Assembly: GCA_963556695.1 (NCBI GenBank)
Contig: CAUWAG010000019.1
Coordinates: forward strand, 744,001 to 808,000
Source of the DNA: Anthostomella pinea
Lineage: Eukaryota > Ascomycota > Sordariomycetes > Xylariales > Xylariaceae
Length of the DNA stretch: 64,000 nucleotides
Direction of reading: 5' to 3'
Shown: one piece after another, positions 13,443 through 26,069 of the stretch
How positions within the stretch are numbered: position 1 is the first letter of the stretch
Layout: each line of letters opens with the position of its first letter
Position numbers and translations under genes: made by a program
The notes under the pieces: generated by a model
What the model saw: only the letters and a program-made list of their open reading frames with translations
The model's database searches: none
What the model was told of the DNA's origin: nothing

Positions 13443-16400
13443 GTACGGGCTCAATGGATCGATGGAAGCCAACCGATTCGGCACATCTCATGATGATTGA
13501 TGCGCTGCGTATGTAGTTCGCGGGTTGCGCCCAGCCAATCAGTACAGTGTTCCGTTCTCACGAGACACGCCTTGACAGCAATCCTGCCATACGTAGCCCC
13601 AATCCCACGGTATTCCGAGCGGCTTCAAGCCGTCGTCCCTCAAACATGGCCCCGTGGGAGTGGCAAATGATGGTGAAGAGCGACCAGGGCGAATAAAATG
13701 TCGCAGGCTAGGTAGGCGATGCCGGCGGCAGTAGGCACGAAGTTACTCCCCAAGTCTGGTCAGCCGTAGCACGCCGGTTTCCCACGTTGGGAACGACCAA
13801 CCCCCGGGCCAGGCGGGCGTGGACCCTGCTTGGTACCGAGCCCACGGCACTCCCCTCCCGCGGGTTGGTGACGGTAACATAGCCGTCGTGGAAAAGACAT
13901 TGCCATTGTGGCGCCTCTTCTGCGCCCAACGTTGATTTCCACAAGGAGGTTCAGCTTGGGCTCGCATTCCTCTAGCGCAAGCCTCAAGGCTCAAGGGACG
14001 TCATCCAGCAGGCACATGAACAGACGTGCTTGACGTTCCTGAGTCTGTGATATCGCCTCATCTTAAGATGTCCGTGCCGCAGAGCGTCGTCTCTCCATGT
14101 TTTCACGAGGCAGTTTGCTGCTTTTGATACTCGACAGGGTGTATCAGGATTCAGTACAGGCTCAGTCAGAGACCTGACCGTATTTGACGATGACCTCGCA
14201 TGAGAGAGGCACATTGAACAAGAGACTAAAGTTAGTCCTATGTGGACCTCTCCCGGCAGAAATACCCCGTAGTACCATTAGCTTCACCAACCGACCCATA
14301 CACTTTCTCCAAGCTTGTGCCTTGTCAAAAGACGACTTTAGCTCGCTGCACCATACTGTAGACATCTATCGTTTCCTTCGTCTCTGGAGGACGGATAGTA
14401 ATATCCTGCTTCCCTCTGTCACGTATCTGATGGCTCAGCCACTTGCGCGGAACATCTCCGTTGTTGTCGGCGTGGTCCGGCACGTCGACCTCTGCTACAT
14501 ACTTACGTACGGGGAATGACAATACTCGTTACCACCGAATGTCAAGTTTTGGAATAGTCTTCTGACGCCTAGCCGATCCTCACTCCGGGGAAATACATGC
14601 CAATGGCCAGGGGCAGAATTGATGGGCAGAGTTCAGAACAGAACATGGCATGTTGCAGTTGGACTGGGGACCGCAAGGCAGTACCTTGCATTCACACAAT
14701 ACCCAGCCTGCTATAGCTGGGTTCACAAGGTCCCAAGCAGCACCTGTTACACGGAGTGCATGGTAACAACTCTTGTTACCCGTGAGGGGCCGCGAACATC
14801 CATGTTACCCCATCCTTCAGTTCATCATCTCCCACCCATGGGGCGCTCGACTGCCTCCGACTGGAGGGGCGATGAGACAGGATTCGAACTATTGTTATGT
14901 CGAGGCCTGCAACGACGTCGCGATTCCCGCCTTCCACCGACCGAACGCATCAATCAATCATAAAATACCAAGAAGGATTCGGGACGCCTCTGTTCTCATT
15001 CCCCTCTGAATATCGAAGAGCAGCGAATGAACTCGCATGGACAATATCGAGTGCGGTCTTAGCAGGCCACCTCAACGGAGTCCAAGGCCCGTCTTACCTC
15101 GTTGCCGCACTCACCGACCTATGAACCGGCAAGAGTAGACTACTTATTACCTCGGTTGTGGCATGTCGCCGCGGCCCTTAACTGAGCGCTCTTGACTGTG
15201 GTAGGTATGGGGTGGCAGCCACGTAACGACTCAGGTAACCAACCTGTCCAACTTCACCTGGCTTCAACCTTGTTATTACTATTATTTGGAGAGGTGTCAG
15301 AATATTTCTGATCGTCGTGCCCACCCATCCCAGGCTGCCACAATAATAAGTAGAGGTAGCCAAGTGGCCTGCCAGGCCTGGAGGTACTTGCATAAGAATA
15401 AGGTAAGTACAATACACATGTAATCTTGGATTATGTGGGTATTCCCGCCGTCCCGACCTTACTGCCTCATCGGCTGATCCATAACCCTCCATAAGTATTA
15501 AGAACTGTCGAGACCCCCACCTCGGGAACTCTTCTCGACGCTCGTTCTCCCACACGTCCCACGTCCCACGACCCCATTCCACAATCCATCCCCTCGCCCA
15601 AGTTCTGAGGTTTATCGAGCCTTTTGACCCATCGAACATCGCATCGGGCCGCTGAAACGGGCCGTACATCGACGTTTGGGGTTCCTCTCTCAGCCGCCTT
15701 GATTCATAACCGTGAGTGCAACTCTTTGTATTTCTGCTCGACTCGAAGACTTAATTCCCTGATAGCCCATCCAGTGCTGGCTTACCCACCCTGTTCCAAG
15801 TCGCCAAACTCGCGAAAGGCGTTCTGCTATATTGCTGCGGATCATCATCACGGGGTACGTAACGCTTGGAGTCGCATAGCTACAGTGCGGTTGCAACATG
15901 GACAGTGGAAGCTTGAGTCTGGCTCCCTCGCCTCTGTCTCGTCAGGCTACTGACGGTTACCCTCTTCACGCGCTGTTCGCTTCAATTGAAGAGGACTGTC
16001 CCACGGGTTCGTTAGCAGTCTCACCACGTGTGTGACATTCAAGCAGCCCCGAGCAAGTGCCATTCCTGCAGTTTTCACATTGTCGGCGTGTACAGTACAC
16101 CTTGAGTCGTACGGAATCCTCATCTTCCTTCCTGTTTTACTGCCTCCTCCGACAATAGCCTTCCCAGTCGTGCCAGTACCCAGTCAGAAGCCTTGCCCCC
16201 GGCTTTACCAAGTCCTTCTCGCATCGACTTGCAGCTTCAGGGGCTAGAGGGGCTTCCCCCATGCTCCAGAGTCCACTCCAGAGTCCAAGGACCAATGGGA
16301 CTCGACCTGAGTCCAGCCCGAGGGACCGAGAGACGCTATGTTGGCCCGGCTGTCAGGGGAGCAGGGTTCAGGACGCTGCCCAGTCTCCACCTCCGCTTCT

Positions 16401-17081
16401 GTAGCTGATCAGTGATTAGCTCTCCCGCTCCCGTCAGCCCGTTCAATGTTCGTGGCCCCTTCTTCTCACCTTCCCCCGCCCCAGACCCAGACCCAGACAC
16501 ACGCACGCTACCTAAGACCTTGGCCCGCCACTTAATGATAGCACGTTCATCTACCGTGATGCGCGGTACAGCACAAAACCGACAGTTATCAACAACCATC
16601 TTTGACCTCTCAGCTGACAAACCCTCTTCTCCCCAGGCTTGAGTATATACACGTCGACTGCTCGTCTGAAACAGTGGTCGGGCTCAGATTATCCCCGGTT
16701 CACCGGTCATGTGGTGACCACACCCACCATCTGGTTCCGGTGAGGTTGCTTTGAGGACTAGGGCTTCATATCATCGTCAACGTGGGCGCCATCGCAGCCG
16801 AGTCGCTCGGGACACTAGGCTGCTCCTATTCGCCCGCGCTGCAGTGGTCGCACCCAAGGCTCAAGAGGCCCGCTGTGACCGGCGTACAGTACTTCCCCGG
16901 ATCGTGCTACGTCGATGCCCTTGGTCGGCTTGTCGCTTGGTCCAACACAGTCGGTCGGGTCGATAGCCACGCCACTGGCTCAGCGGTAATCTCGGGTGAC
17001 TGCGAGTGTGTCGCCCACGAGAAAAGGTCCGAAGCTCGAGTATCAGGGCCTTCACCCCACTATCATGACACTTGAAGGAAC
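13443..17081. other. Intergenic region upstream of the transcription factor
   Basis: I see no supported gene. Frames of up to about 160 codons on the minus strand near 15.2-15.7 kb have no recognisable motif. The final 1 kb before 17082 is probably promoter and leader of the zinc-finger gene, since long upstream regions are usual for regulatory genes. A repeated CCAGAC motif lies at about 16480-16500. Confidence 0.4.
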
Positions 17082-20000
17082 ATGACTTCTGTTCTTACGG
17101 TGCTGTCCCGAGATATCAAACCATCCCTGCCCGCTGCGCGACCGACGCCAATCATGACTCAGTTCCAAGAGCCAACACCACCGCAGCATGTCAAGCAGGA
17201 GGATGACATGGAGCGAGGCCGTCAACGGAGCCGAATGGGAGCCAAGGACAGTGAGGGCAATGAAAGTGATCACGGAGGCGATGATGATAACAAGAATGGC
17301 AATTCGTCCAACTCGGACGGCCCGGTGAAAAAGAGGCGGCGAAGTCGCAAAGGTCTGGACAAGAAATTCGAGTGCCCTACTGAGGGTTGTGGCAAGAGTT
17401 ATTCCAGGGCTGAGCATCTGTGAGCTTGGTGAATATCCGATACGCAGCCGACTGTACTGACGGCATGACAGCTACCGTCATCAGCTGAACCACTCGCCGA
17501 AGCGATACTACGTATGCGACTTCCAAGACTGCAACCGGACCTTTGTCCGACTCGACTTGTGCAACCGCCACAAGGACCGCCATACCGCCAAAGGTTCCGC
17601 GCTGAGTCGGAAAGATTCCTTGCTCAGTCAGAGTTCACCTATCGACAACGTAAGATCTCCATACCCTACCCCGGGCTCGACGTCAACGTCCCCCAGTTAC
17701 CATAGACCTGGGCACAACTCTTGCCAAGAATATGGAGCTCACCCTCAGTATCAGTCTCCAAAAGATACCGTTGGTACCCCGTATACGCCCATAACAAACA
17801 CGCCCCCAACCGGGTTTCCTCATGCCGGCCCCCCAAATGGACCTGATGGATACATACATCACGAGCAGGGCTACGGCTCCCAAGGTGCGCGACATCCGCA
17901 CCAATCCCCGGCAGGGCATCCACGGCCGCACATACAGACCAACGTGGGATCCTACGGGGTCCTGTCGCCGGTGTCGACCCAACATGGTAGCTATCACAGC
18001 CAACCTGCTAACACCCCCCAGTCTGCCTCGACCATGCCTTATACTGCCCCAAACAATTTCCCTCCGTTTACTCTGCCCCCGTCAGATTTTGCAACGACGT
18101 CCGCCTCTGGTATGCCCCAGGAGTCTGGTCAGCCGTATGCGCCTCCGACCTCGGGCGAGTACAGTGACCATGCGCATCCCCAAGCATCTGATGACATGCT
18201 GCTCCTGGACCAGATGACTTCACAGGCCACTATTCCGGTATTCGGCAACGATGGTGTCTTGAATAAGTCGCCATATATATCGATTCCGGAGGATTTTGTC
18301 GCCTACCTGTTTAATACCACAGCCCCCGATGGGTCCCCTACTGTAGGCCACATATTGCCGCAGAACCGGTATTCGAAGTATGTGTCTACGTTGCTCAAGC
18401 CAAGAGGACCGAAGCTAATGCGAACCTAGTTATGGTGATTATCAACATCAGTATAGCATGCCGTACTACGGGACTGATGGTGTGTCTGTCGGGTACTTTC
18501 CGCCATCGAATCAACCACAGCAGGTCATGTCGGTCACGAATCTCCTCGACACGAATCTTCCAGAGTCTCTACTGTCTGAAGAGAAGAGCCAGGAAATATT
18601 CGACTTCATCAAGGATAGATTCCATGAAAGCGATCACGCCCCAGTCGAACGCCAGAGAGATACTATTCTCGAAGGCGATAGGGGCGATGAGAACCACATG
18701 TTGAGTCGCAAGATGATGCAGCAATACATAGGCTCTTACTGGCTGCACTTCAGTGACCAGGTGCCAATCCTCCACAAAGCGTCATTCTCGCCAGATAAGA
18801 TACCAAACCACCTGCTGATGGCCGTCATGGCTATAGGCGCGGCTTGCCTGGACAGGAGTCATGGCCAAAAGGTGACCAAAGCCGGTGCCCAGCTGTCCAA
18901 TTTCCTAGCGTGGCATTTGAGATGGGAAGTTTTCATGGATCGGAATTTCCGGCCACCCGCCAAGCTGTGGATCTTCCAAACTTTGTTGCTTCTGGAACTC
19001 TATGAGAAGATGTACTCGACAAGGGAGCTTCATGAGCGGGCCCATATTCATCACGCCACGACGATCACGCTCATGCGAAGAGGCCGGTCCTTGATTGGAA
19101 AGTCTGCGATGGACTCGCCGCCGACTTCGCGAGAGGACAAACCTGGTGGAAACGGGTCGCGACATTCGTCTACGTCTGGCCTGGCGCACACTCCAGACGA
19201 ATGGTGGAACCACTGGATCACCAACGAGACAACGCGACGTGCTGCCTTTGCGGCCTTCCTCATCGACTCGATACATGCTACTATGTTTGGACATTCGACT
19301 GTCATGGTGGCGCACGAGATGCGCCTACCGCTGCCATGTGACGAGCAGCTGTGGAAGGCCACGAGCGGCGCCGAGGTTGCGAGGATCGACGCGAACCTCA
19401 TGTCCAACGGCATCAAGCCTATCTCCTTCCTCGAAGGGCTCAAGCGGACACTGGCCGGGGACGAGGTGCAGACGAGCGCTTTTGGCAGGCAGATTCTCAT
19501 GGCCGGCTTGTTAAGTGTCAGTTGGCACATGAACCAGAGAGATCTCCAGCTCAGCTCCCTGGGTGATGCGCAACGCTTACTCGGTGGACGCGACAAGTGG
19601 CGGTCCACCCTTACCAAAGCGTTCGACTCTTGGAAGACTGACTTCGATAAGTCACTACAACGTTCCGACTCGGTGGTCGACCCGTACAGCTACGACAAGA
19701 GGAATGAAGCCAAGGTGGTATTCGAGAGCCGGACTGTGCTACATCACCTCGCACACATGGCCATGCACGTGGATATCGTGGACTGCCAGATCTTCGCACG
19801 CGCGAAGCGTCTGCTCGGCCGGGCGATCGGGGCACAAGACCTGAGCAGCGCACAGAGGAGGATGGAAAAACTCTGGGCGCCTTCTGCAAAGGCTCGCGAT
19901 GCCACCTTCTATGCTGTGAAATTCTTATGTTTTGCTCTACTCGATCACAGCACCACATCGACATCCCACCGCTACGGCCAGTCGGGCGGTGCCGCGTATA

Positions 20001-20338
20001 ATGCGAGAGACGATGTCCTGCTAAATCGCCCATGGGTGCTGTACTTTGCAGCACTGGTCGTTTGGTGCTACGGCTTCGCTCTCGAGGGGCCTTGTGCCGA
20101 GGTCCCGGTTCCCAACACAGCGCAGGAGAAGCACGAAGCAATGCGGAGTTACCTACAGAGACTTGGATCGATTGAAACACCCGAGGATCTGAAGTCCATG
20201 AAGGACGTCAACAACAACAGCGCTCTGCTCCTCGTACTCAAGGACACCTTTGAGTCTACCCGCTGGGAGTTGCTGCACGAAGGCGCGATACTGCTGGGCA
20301 ATTGCGTCCAGCTCAACAGCGGCTCTGCCGTGATATGA
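17082..20338 (+). CDS. C2H2 zinc-finger / fungal-type transcription factor
   Basis: Three exons (17082-17419, 17472-18377, 18430-20338) join in frame to about 1050 residues. The N-terminal part is acidic and Ser/Asn-rich, followed by a basic cluster KKRRRSRKG that looks like a nuclear localisation signal. Two adjacent C2H2 fingers follow: C-x4-C-x12-H-x3-H, starting CPTEGC and CDFQDC, near residues 97-150. The first intron falls inside finger 1. Next comes a long Pro/Ser/Gln/Tyr-rich linker, a likely activation region. From about residue 460 the protein resembles the fungal-specific transcription factor domain (helical, with MQQYIGSYWLHFSDQVPILH), ending near residue 1045. Fusion of C2H2 fingers to this domain is a known Pezizomycotina architecture. 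A second in-frame Met at 17154 could also start. The target genes cannot be inferred. Confidence 0.9.
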
Positions 20339-20852
20339 TATAGGATATATGATCTAGGATGAAGGGACCTTCACCGCTGTATGCAGTGGCGGGGTTTTCT
20401 GTAAAAGTTATAGGGTTATGGGCACCTCTCTTGGGAGACATGATGTACGAAGGAGGGTTGGTTATAATCGGAAGGTTCTGGGCGGCAAAGATGATTGAAA
20501 ATTTCCTTTGCGAGCGTCTTATACGTCATATATCTCCTCGGGCTGGCTCGACTTGGGTGTCGAATTGTTTTCTGCCAGGTATCTAACTACACCGCTGCAC
20601 TTTGCTATATACCCACGACGATGCTGCTGCTGCTATACGACGTCCCCACGGATAGATATGCGGGCGGGATGCTCGCTGCTGCTGTTACTATTTATTTAGC
20701 TACGCATATGAACAAACTTGAAATCCTCAACAATCATGTGCTATTCGAAACAGTCCACTTGTTTCTCTCTCCCAATAGCTCACTTGGTCGACTGTAAATG
20801 GTTGCGTAAACCAGAAGGGTATATGGACGCCAAAAATCGCGTAGCCCTTCAT
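20339..20852. other. Spacer between transcription factor and tRNA
   Basis: There is no gene; it presumably contains the 3' UTR of the transcription factor. Frames are under 100 codons and carry no motif. Confidence 0.5.
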
Positions 20853-20996
20853 TCCTTGATCGTCTAGTTGGTTAATGGCGTCAGACTGTAATTGCTGTTG
20901 TTGTGATCTGAATGTCGCCGGGTCCGTGCACCTCCTCCCTCAACCTCCTCCTGACGCACAACTAATCTTCCTATAGTTCGATTCCGGCTCGAGGGA
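20853..20996 (+). tRNA. tRNA-Tyr(GTA) with anticodon intron and T-arm insertion
   Basis: The 7-bp acceptor stem pairs TCCTTGA (20853-20859) with TCGAGGG (20989-20995), discriminator A at 20996. The D-arm has G18G19 and a three-pair stem. The anticodon stem TCAGA/TCTGA (20881-20885/20907-20911) holds anticodon GTA (20888-20890), followed by a canonical-position 14-nt intron (20892-20905). The T-stem GCCGG (20917-20921) is separated from its loop TTCGATT (20977-20983) and partner CCGGC (20984-20988) by 55 nt (20922-20976). Removing those 55 nt restores a fully Watson-Crick T-arm. The inserted piece begins GTCCGT, ends CTATAG and has CTGAC about 22 nt before its end, as in fungal spliceosomal introns. 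A Pol III-type T-run begins at 21004. Position 9 is C, which is uncommon. A decayed gene is the alternative, but the intact stems argue against that. Confidence 0.8.
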
Positions 20997-21569
20997 CATA
21001 TCCTTTTATTTATTTTCTCAATTGCTCGCGCTCGTGGCCTCCACTCTATGTTTCTTATCATGCGCTAAAGCCTATCCGGCGTTTGGACAGTGGATAGGTA
21101 AGCTGGTTTGGGAGGCAGGTGTGTGTGTTGTCCGATCTGATGGACTGATGCTGATGCTAAAGCTGCTCGAGATTTGTGTTGTGTGGAAAGGGGGCGGCCC
21201 TGTTCACGTCAGTCACATCACTCAGGCCTCCTCGTCAGATGAGGAAGCAGTCCACTTGCAGTAGTATCGTAGGGAGAGGTTGGCAATGTTGAGGTCGTGG
21301 CGACATGTCTAGCAATCAATCTCGACGCAACATGCTACATTATCCCTCCATTACTGATTCTCTATCCACTCAACTGGAGGTAGTCTAGTCAATGCCTCTG
21401 CCGGCTAGGAAACCCAGATAGTCAATCCAGTGCCGCGCACAGTAAACAGGGAGAGACCGAGAAAACCTATCTATTACCATGCCGAACCATGACCAGTCGT
21501 ACTTTTTGCAAATCTTGCCACGTTTAACCTGTGCATCCTGCTCGTTTGAGATAGCCTTGCCCTTGAGAA
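20997..21569. other. Spacer after tRNA
   Basis: T-runs at 21004-21007 and 21012-21015 probably terminate tRNA transcription. Beyond them no gene is visible; the right part should contain the 3' UTR of the minus-strand PfkB gene. Confidence 0.5.
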
Positions 21570-23099
21570 TCAGCTGAACGCCAGCCGGTTCTTGAATTCC
21601 TCGAATCGCCGATCGACCCGGACGCCATTACACAGCTCGTTGCCCTCGTCATCCGCGCCCAGCACCGGCGTGCCGACCTGCTCGATGGCGAAGCTGGCCG
21701 CGACGCTGCCCCAAGCCGCCGCCTCTTCCAGACTCTTGCCCCTAGCAAGCGCCACGGCCAGTCCGCCCAGGAACGTGTTCCCGCCGCCTGTGGGGTCAAC
21801 GACTTTCTCCGCCTCCGTGTGGTAGGCCGGGATCCAGCGCTCGACGCCCGGGTCGACCTCGATTTCCTCGCGCGCGATGCTGCCCTCTGGATCTTGGAGC
21901 AGGCCGGCGAACAGGGCTTCCATGTCCGTGTCGTGCTGGAGACCGCCATGGAGCAGAGCGGAGGGCTTCTTGCGCGGGGCTGTAGTAGTGGCAGGCCGCT
22001 TGTGGTTGTTGTGCTTGCGCTTGCGTCCGCCGTTGCGTGCCAGGTAGCAGCCCTTCTCGGCAGCGCGCACGACGATGGCGAAGGACTGCAGAGGCATCGA
22101 ACCGAGGAGCTGCTCGCAGGCACGCTCGATCGCTCGGGTGCTGATCTCACCTGTGTCGGGGTCCAGGCCCGAGTCCCCCATGAAGCCGGCCAGCTCGGAG
22201 TGGTTGGGGCTGATGACATCGATGAGCGGAAGCGTGTTGGTGCAGTTCAGGAGCTCGTCCGTCGTGCAAAGGTCGGGCACGGGCTCCCAGATGAAGATGG
22301 CCTTGGGGAGATTTCCTCCGCCCGGGGTGGACAGGCCGCTCCGCTTGCTCTTGATCTCGGTCACGAGCTCCCTACATCTTGTGGGCGAGCAGATGAGGTG
22401 GAAAGACCTAGAGGTCAGCAGCTCCGGGGTGAGGTCCGCGGCGGTGAGGCGCTGCTTCGGGGTCGTGTACCGGAAGGCGCGGTTCTGGTGCTCGTCGTAG
22501 CCGTTCCAGCCGCGCGTGGTCAGGCGATCGGGGGTGTCGCGGAGCTCGACGGAGGTCTGCCATGTGGAGACGAGGTCCTCTAGCGCTGGCGGGAAGTCGG
22601 AGCCCTTGTCGATGATCCACCCGACCGAATCTGAGAGCGGTGGGGGTGAGAAAAGCCGGGCGCCGAGAGCGGAATACGTGCCGGCACCGCCCAAAATGTC
22701 CTTAACTGGCGGTGTGGGCGGTAGATACTCGATGTCATCTTGAGGTGGTCATGTCAGCGGAAGTCTCCTGTCTGATTTATGGACTCGAGGCTCATAGTGT
22801 AAGAGAACATATAAAACGGGCCCCGAGAAATAGGGTATACAGCCGCCTACATGATACCTAACTCCAGTCATGGACGGAGTCGATGTATGACACCTTGGTA
22901 ATGCGGCTCTGCCAATTCTCACGAAGGATTGCAGATCGGCAGATTGAAACAAGGGAAGGCTACAACTGGAGGGGCACGATATGAGAAGAGGCACCTTACC
23001 GATGATAAACATGCCGAGCGTGACAAAATCAATGCCCCGCGGCTCACATTCCACAGCCGTCTCGTCGCCCTGGGAATTAGCTTCGTCGGCGACATCCAT
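21570..23099 (-). CDS. Mak32-like PfkB-family carbohydrate kinase homologue
   Basis: Two exons on the minus strand (23099-23000 and 22738-21570) encode about 422 residues; the 261-nt intron is long for this window. Exon 1 gives an acidic leader ending FVTLGMFIID. Exon 2 opens with DIEYLPPTPPVKDILGGAG, which resembles yeast Mak32 and the sugar-binding start of PfkB/ribokinase folds. The C-terminal signature is DPTGGGNTFLGG (about 348-359). Ribokinases have GAGD with a catalytic Asp; here that place is Asn354, so sugar kinase activity is doubtful. I recall a similar change in the Mak32 group. A Lys/Arg/His-rich segment interrupts the core near residues 255-275. Yeast MAK32 is needed for stability of a double-stranded RNA replicon; the role here is unknown. 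The gene is divergent from the CAP gene. Confidence 0.82.
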
Positions 23100-24218
23100 G
23101 ATGTCGGTCGCGGCTCTGTGAGTATTTCACGATGGATGGTGTTGGGCCATGTGCGGCGTGTACAGGCTTGGGTGCTTCTGGTCACCCAGACCGCCTCAGG
23201 TGGGAGTTGTGCGAGACCGGTCTGTGAGTTGTGAATTTCCTGTTCAGGAACAGGTGAAATGGACATCCAAGACGAGATCAGGAACAAGACTGATGAGATA
23301 GAGCTACGGCTCGGTGGCGGCGGCAGCGGTAGTACTTAGTGGCAACGGCTGCACGTTCCAAGTTAGGTACTTTTAGTGGACGGAGTGAAAGATGAGGTTG
23401 GGCATTCATGAACTGCATCAATGATACAACACCACTACCTGTCATTCAAGATATGCAGCCTCGTCTTTCTGGCAGCCCTGCGATGATTGATGATTGCCAC
23501 GGCTCTTTATGACTCGGGAGGTTATTTGGTCAGCGGTGTTTCTGGTGGTTTGCTGCTTTGTTCCCCTGCTGTAGCTGCCCTGGCGCTAGTAGGGATACCT
23601 TACAGAACGGTCACGATCAAGGAGAGGAACATCGAAATGTCCCATGGGCCATGGCTCCAAACCGCTGGTTGCAGTGCACGGCAGATGGAAGCAGGCCTTC
23701 AAGGAATTGTTCGTATCATCTGCTAATAATTCTCGACTATTCACCTCAGATTCCGACTCATTTATGGTCTGCCAGCCATCTTACTCTAATATGTCGGGTA
23801 TCACCAACAGGGACTAGGCCAACTCGGGTAACAAGCAGATGGAGCATTGGGAGCTGTGGATGCAGGGGGTTCAGATCCGCCTATCAAAGGCATTTTCTGT
23901 TCTGCATCAAATGGTGGCCTTGTTCAATGTTGGCCATCGTGGCTCGTCATCTTCTGCATTGCTTTCTTTCTGTCTCCTCGGTACCTAGAGTAAGGCATCA
24001 ACGTTTCTTACTCGACCATTGCCAGTGCGAATTCATCCAATAAGTTTATCTAGTACATACATATCTTTGTGTCTGCTAGTTCTCAGACGACTTGTCTTTC
24101 GCCTTCGGGGATCTATCTCTCCTTCCCCTGACTCCAAGCTCTGATTGTAAACCCAGCGTCGATTCCACTCGTAACCATCAACCCGAACTGCGCCTTCCTA
24201 CAGTCAACAACCGTCAGA
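23100..24218. other. Divergent promoter region (Mak32-like / CAP)
   Basis: This is 1.1 kb between two divergently transcribed genes with no supported coding sequence. It should hold both promoters. A pyrimidine-rich stretch precedes the CAP start. Confidence 0.5.
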
Positions 24219-26069
24219 ATGGCGCAAAACAACATGCATAATCTGGTGACTTTGATCAAGCGGTAAGTCGCCGGCAATGGGAACCCAGCCACGTCTCACG
24301 GCCTCAGCACACTCGTTGTCGCAATGCCCATTATTCTGGTGCCCCCCGAGCGCAAGAAGCAGTCCGCTGACTTGCTCTCCAGGCTGGAAGCTGCCACCAC
24401 GCGGCTGGAAGACATCGCGTCGTCGACAATAGAGCTCCCCCACGCCGTTCCTGCTCTGGCGCATACCATCCCGACGCCACTGGGCCAGTCTGGCGCCGCC
24501 AGCCCTGCACCACTGCCGCCTGTCTCGTCCTCGACTCCCTCTCCAGCTCCGAAACAGACGCCCCAAGAAACCCTCCCCGAGTCCGTCGAAGAGTTCGACG
24601 CCTTCATCAGCCAATCCGTGGATAAATATGTCAAGGCAAGCAACAAGCTGGGCGGCCTGGTCGCTGAGCAGGCTGCCAAGGTTCTCGAGGGCTTCAAGCA
24701 GCAGCGCAGGTTCTTGTTGATAGCTACTAAAGCCAAGAAGCCCGACATTGCTGGCTCCGAGATGGCCGTGTACCAAGACCTCCTGAAGCCCATCAACGAG
24801 GCCCTGATGGCCGTCGGAAGCATCAAGGAGTCCAACCGCGGCTCGCCGGTCTTCTCCCAGCTGAGCGCCGTCTCGGAGGGTATTATGGTACTCGCCTGGG
24901 TCACGGTGGACAACAGGCCGTTCAAGCACGTCGAGGAATCTCTGGGCTCCGCACAGTTTTTTGGGAACCGAGTGTTAAAGGAACACAAGGACAAGTATGA
25001 CGAGGAACTGCCCAAACTCATACATAAGTGCTATGCTGACTTGATGTAAAGGGACCCCGATCAAGTCGAATGGATCCAGTCATTCTACCAAGTATTCCGT
25101 GATCTTGCTGAATATGTCAAACAATACTTCCCCAATGGCATACCCTGGAACGCGATGGGACAACCGGCAGCTGAGGTCGCCAAGTCGACACCAGCGTCTG
25201 GCTCCTCTGCCGCTCCGCCTCCCCCTGCACCTCCAGCTGCCGCAGGTGGTCCTCCTCCGCCGCCGCCACCACCTCCCGGCCCGCCGCCCGTCCTACAGAT
25301 CAATGAGCAAGCTCCAGCCCCTAAGTCCGACAGCGGTCTAGGCGCGGTGTTCAGTGAGCTGAACAAGGGCAGCGATATTACGAAGAGCCTTCGAAAGGTC
25401 GACAAGTCGGAAATGACACATAAGAACCCGTCGTTGAGGACAGCATCTACTGTAACAGGCGATTCATCGGTTCGGGGGAAGAGCCCCTTGCCTGGCAAAA
25501 AGCCCAAGCCTGAAAGTATGCGGGTTAAGAAGCCGCCGAAGAAGGAACTTGATGGTAACAAGTGGACGATCGTGAGAACGACCCTTGACTCATAGGAACA
25601 AGACACACACTAACGGTCGGGTTAGGAAAACTATGAGAAACACTCGGAGCCCATCGAGATCGAAGTGTCAATGTCACACTCGGTCCTGATCAGCAAGTGC
25701 AGCCAGACCACAATAATCCTCAAGGGCAAGGCCAACGCCGTCACGATCGAGAACACGCAGCGTCTGTCGCTCGTCATCGACTCCCTGGTGTCCACCGTCG
25801 ACGTGGTCAAGTCGTCCAACTTCGCGCTGCAGGTCATGGGCCAGCTGCCGACGGTGCTCCTGGACCAGCTCGACGGCGCCCAGGTGTACCTGAGCAAGGA
25901 GAGCAAGTCGACGCGCATCTTCACCAGCAAGTCCTCCAGCGTCAACGTCAACGTCATCGAGGGGCCCGACGACGACTACAAGGAGATGCCCCTGCCGTTC
26001 CAGATCTGCTCCTACTACGATGAGAAGAAGGGCGATATGGTGAACGAGATCGTCGATCATGCTGGCTAG
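24219..26069 (+). CDS. srv2: Adenylyl cyclase-associated protein (CAP/Srv2)
   Basis: Four exons (24219-24262, 24383-24994, 25052-25571, 25626-26069) join in frame to 539 residues. CAP recycles actin monomers together with cofilin and binds adenylyl cyclase in the Ras/cAMP pathway. Domains in order: a short first exon plus RLEAATTRLEDIA, the coiled-coil oligomerisation/cyclase-binding motif; the helical folded domain (about 70-250) with VEWIQSFYQVFRDLAEYVK; a proline-rich tract with nine consecutive Pro (coded near 25254-25280); a WH2-like region with LRKVDKSEMTHKNPSLR; and the C-terminal beta-helix CARP domain (about 360-539) with NYEKHSEPIEIEV and SVLISKCSQTTI. The second intron is read through to a stop if unspliced, so splicing is required. 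The length is typical of the family and no defect is seen. Confidence 0.95.

Noticed and set aside
14881..14896. T-loop-like GGATTCGAACT
   Set aside because: Flanks do not pair as a T-stem and no tRNA body follows.
15178..15669. 163-codon open frame on the minus strand
   Set aside because: No recognisable motif, no exon neighbours, overlaps equally long frames on the other strand.
21524..22583. Long frames in both strands across the PfkB gene (up to 254 codons)
   Set aside because: Shadows of the GC-rich real exon; Ser/Ala/Arg-biased and without motifs.
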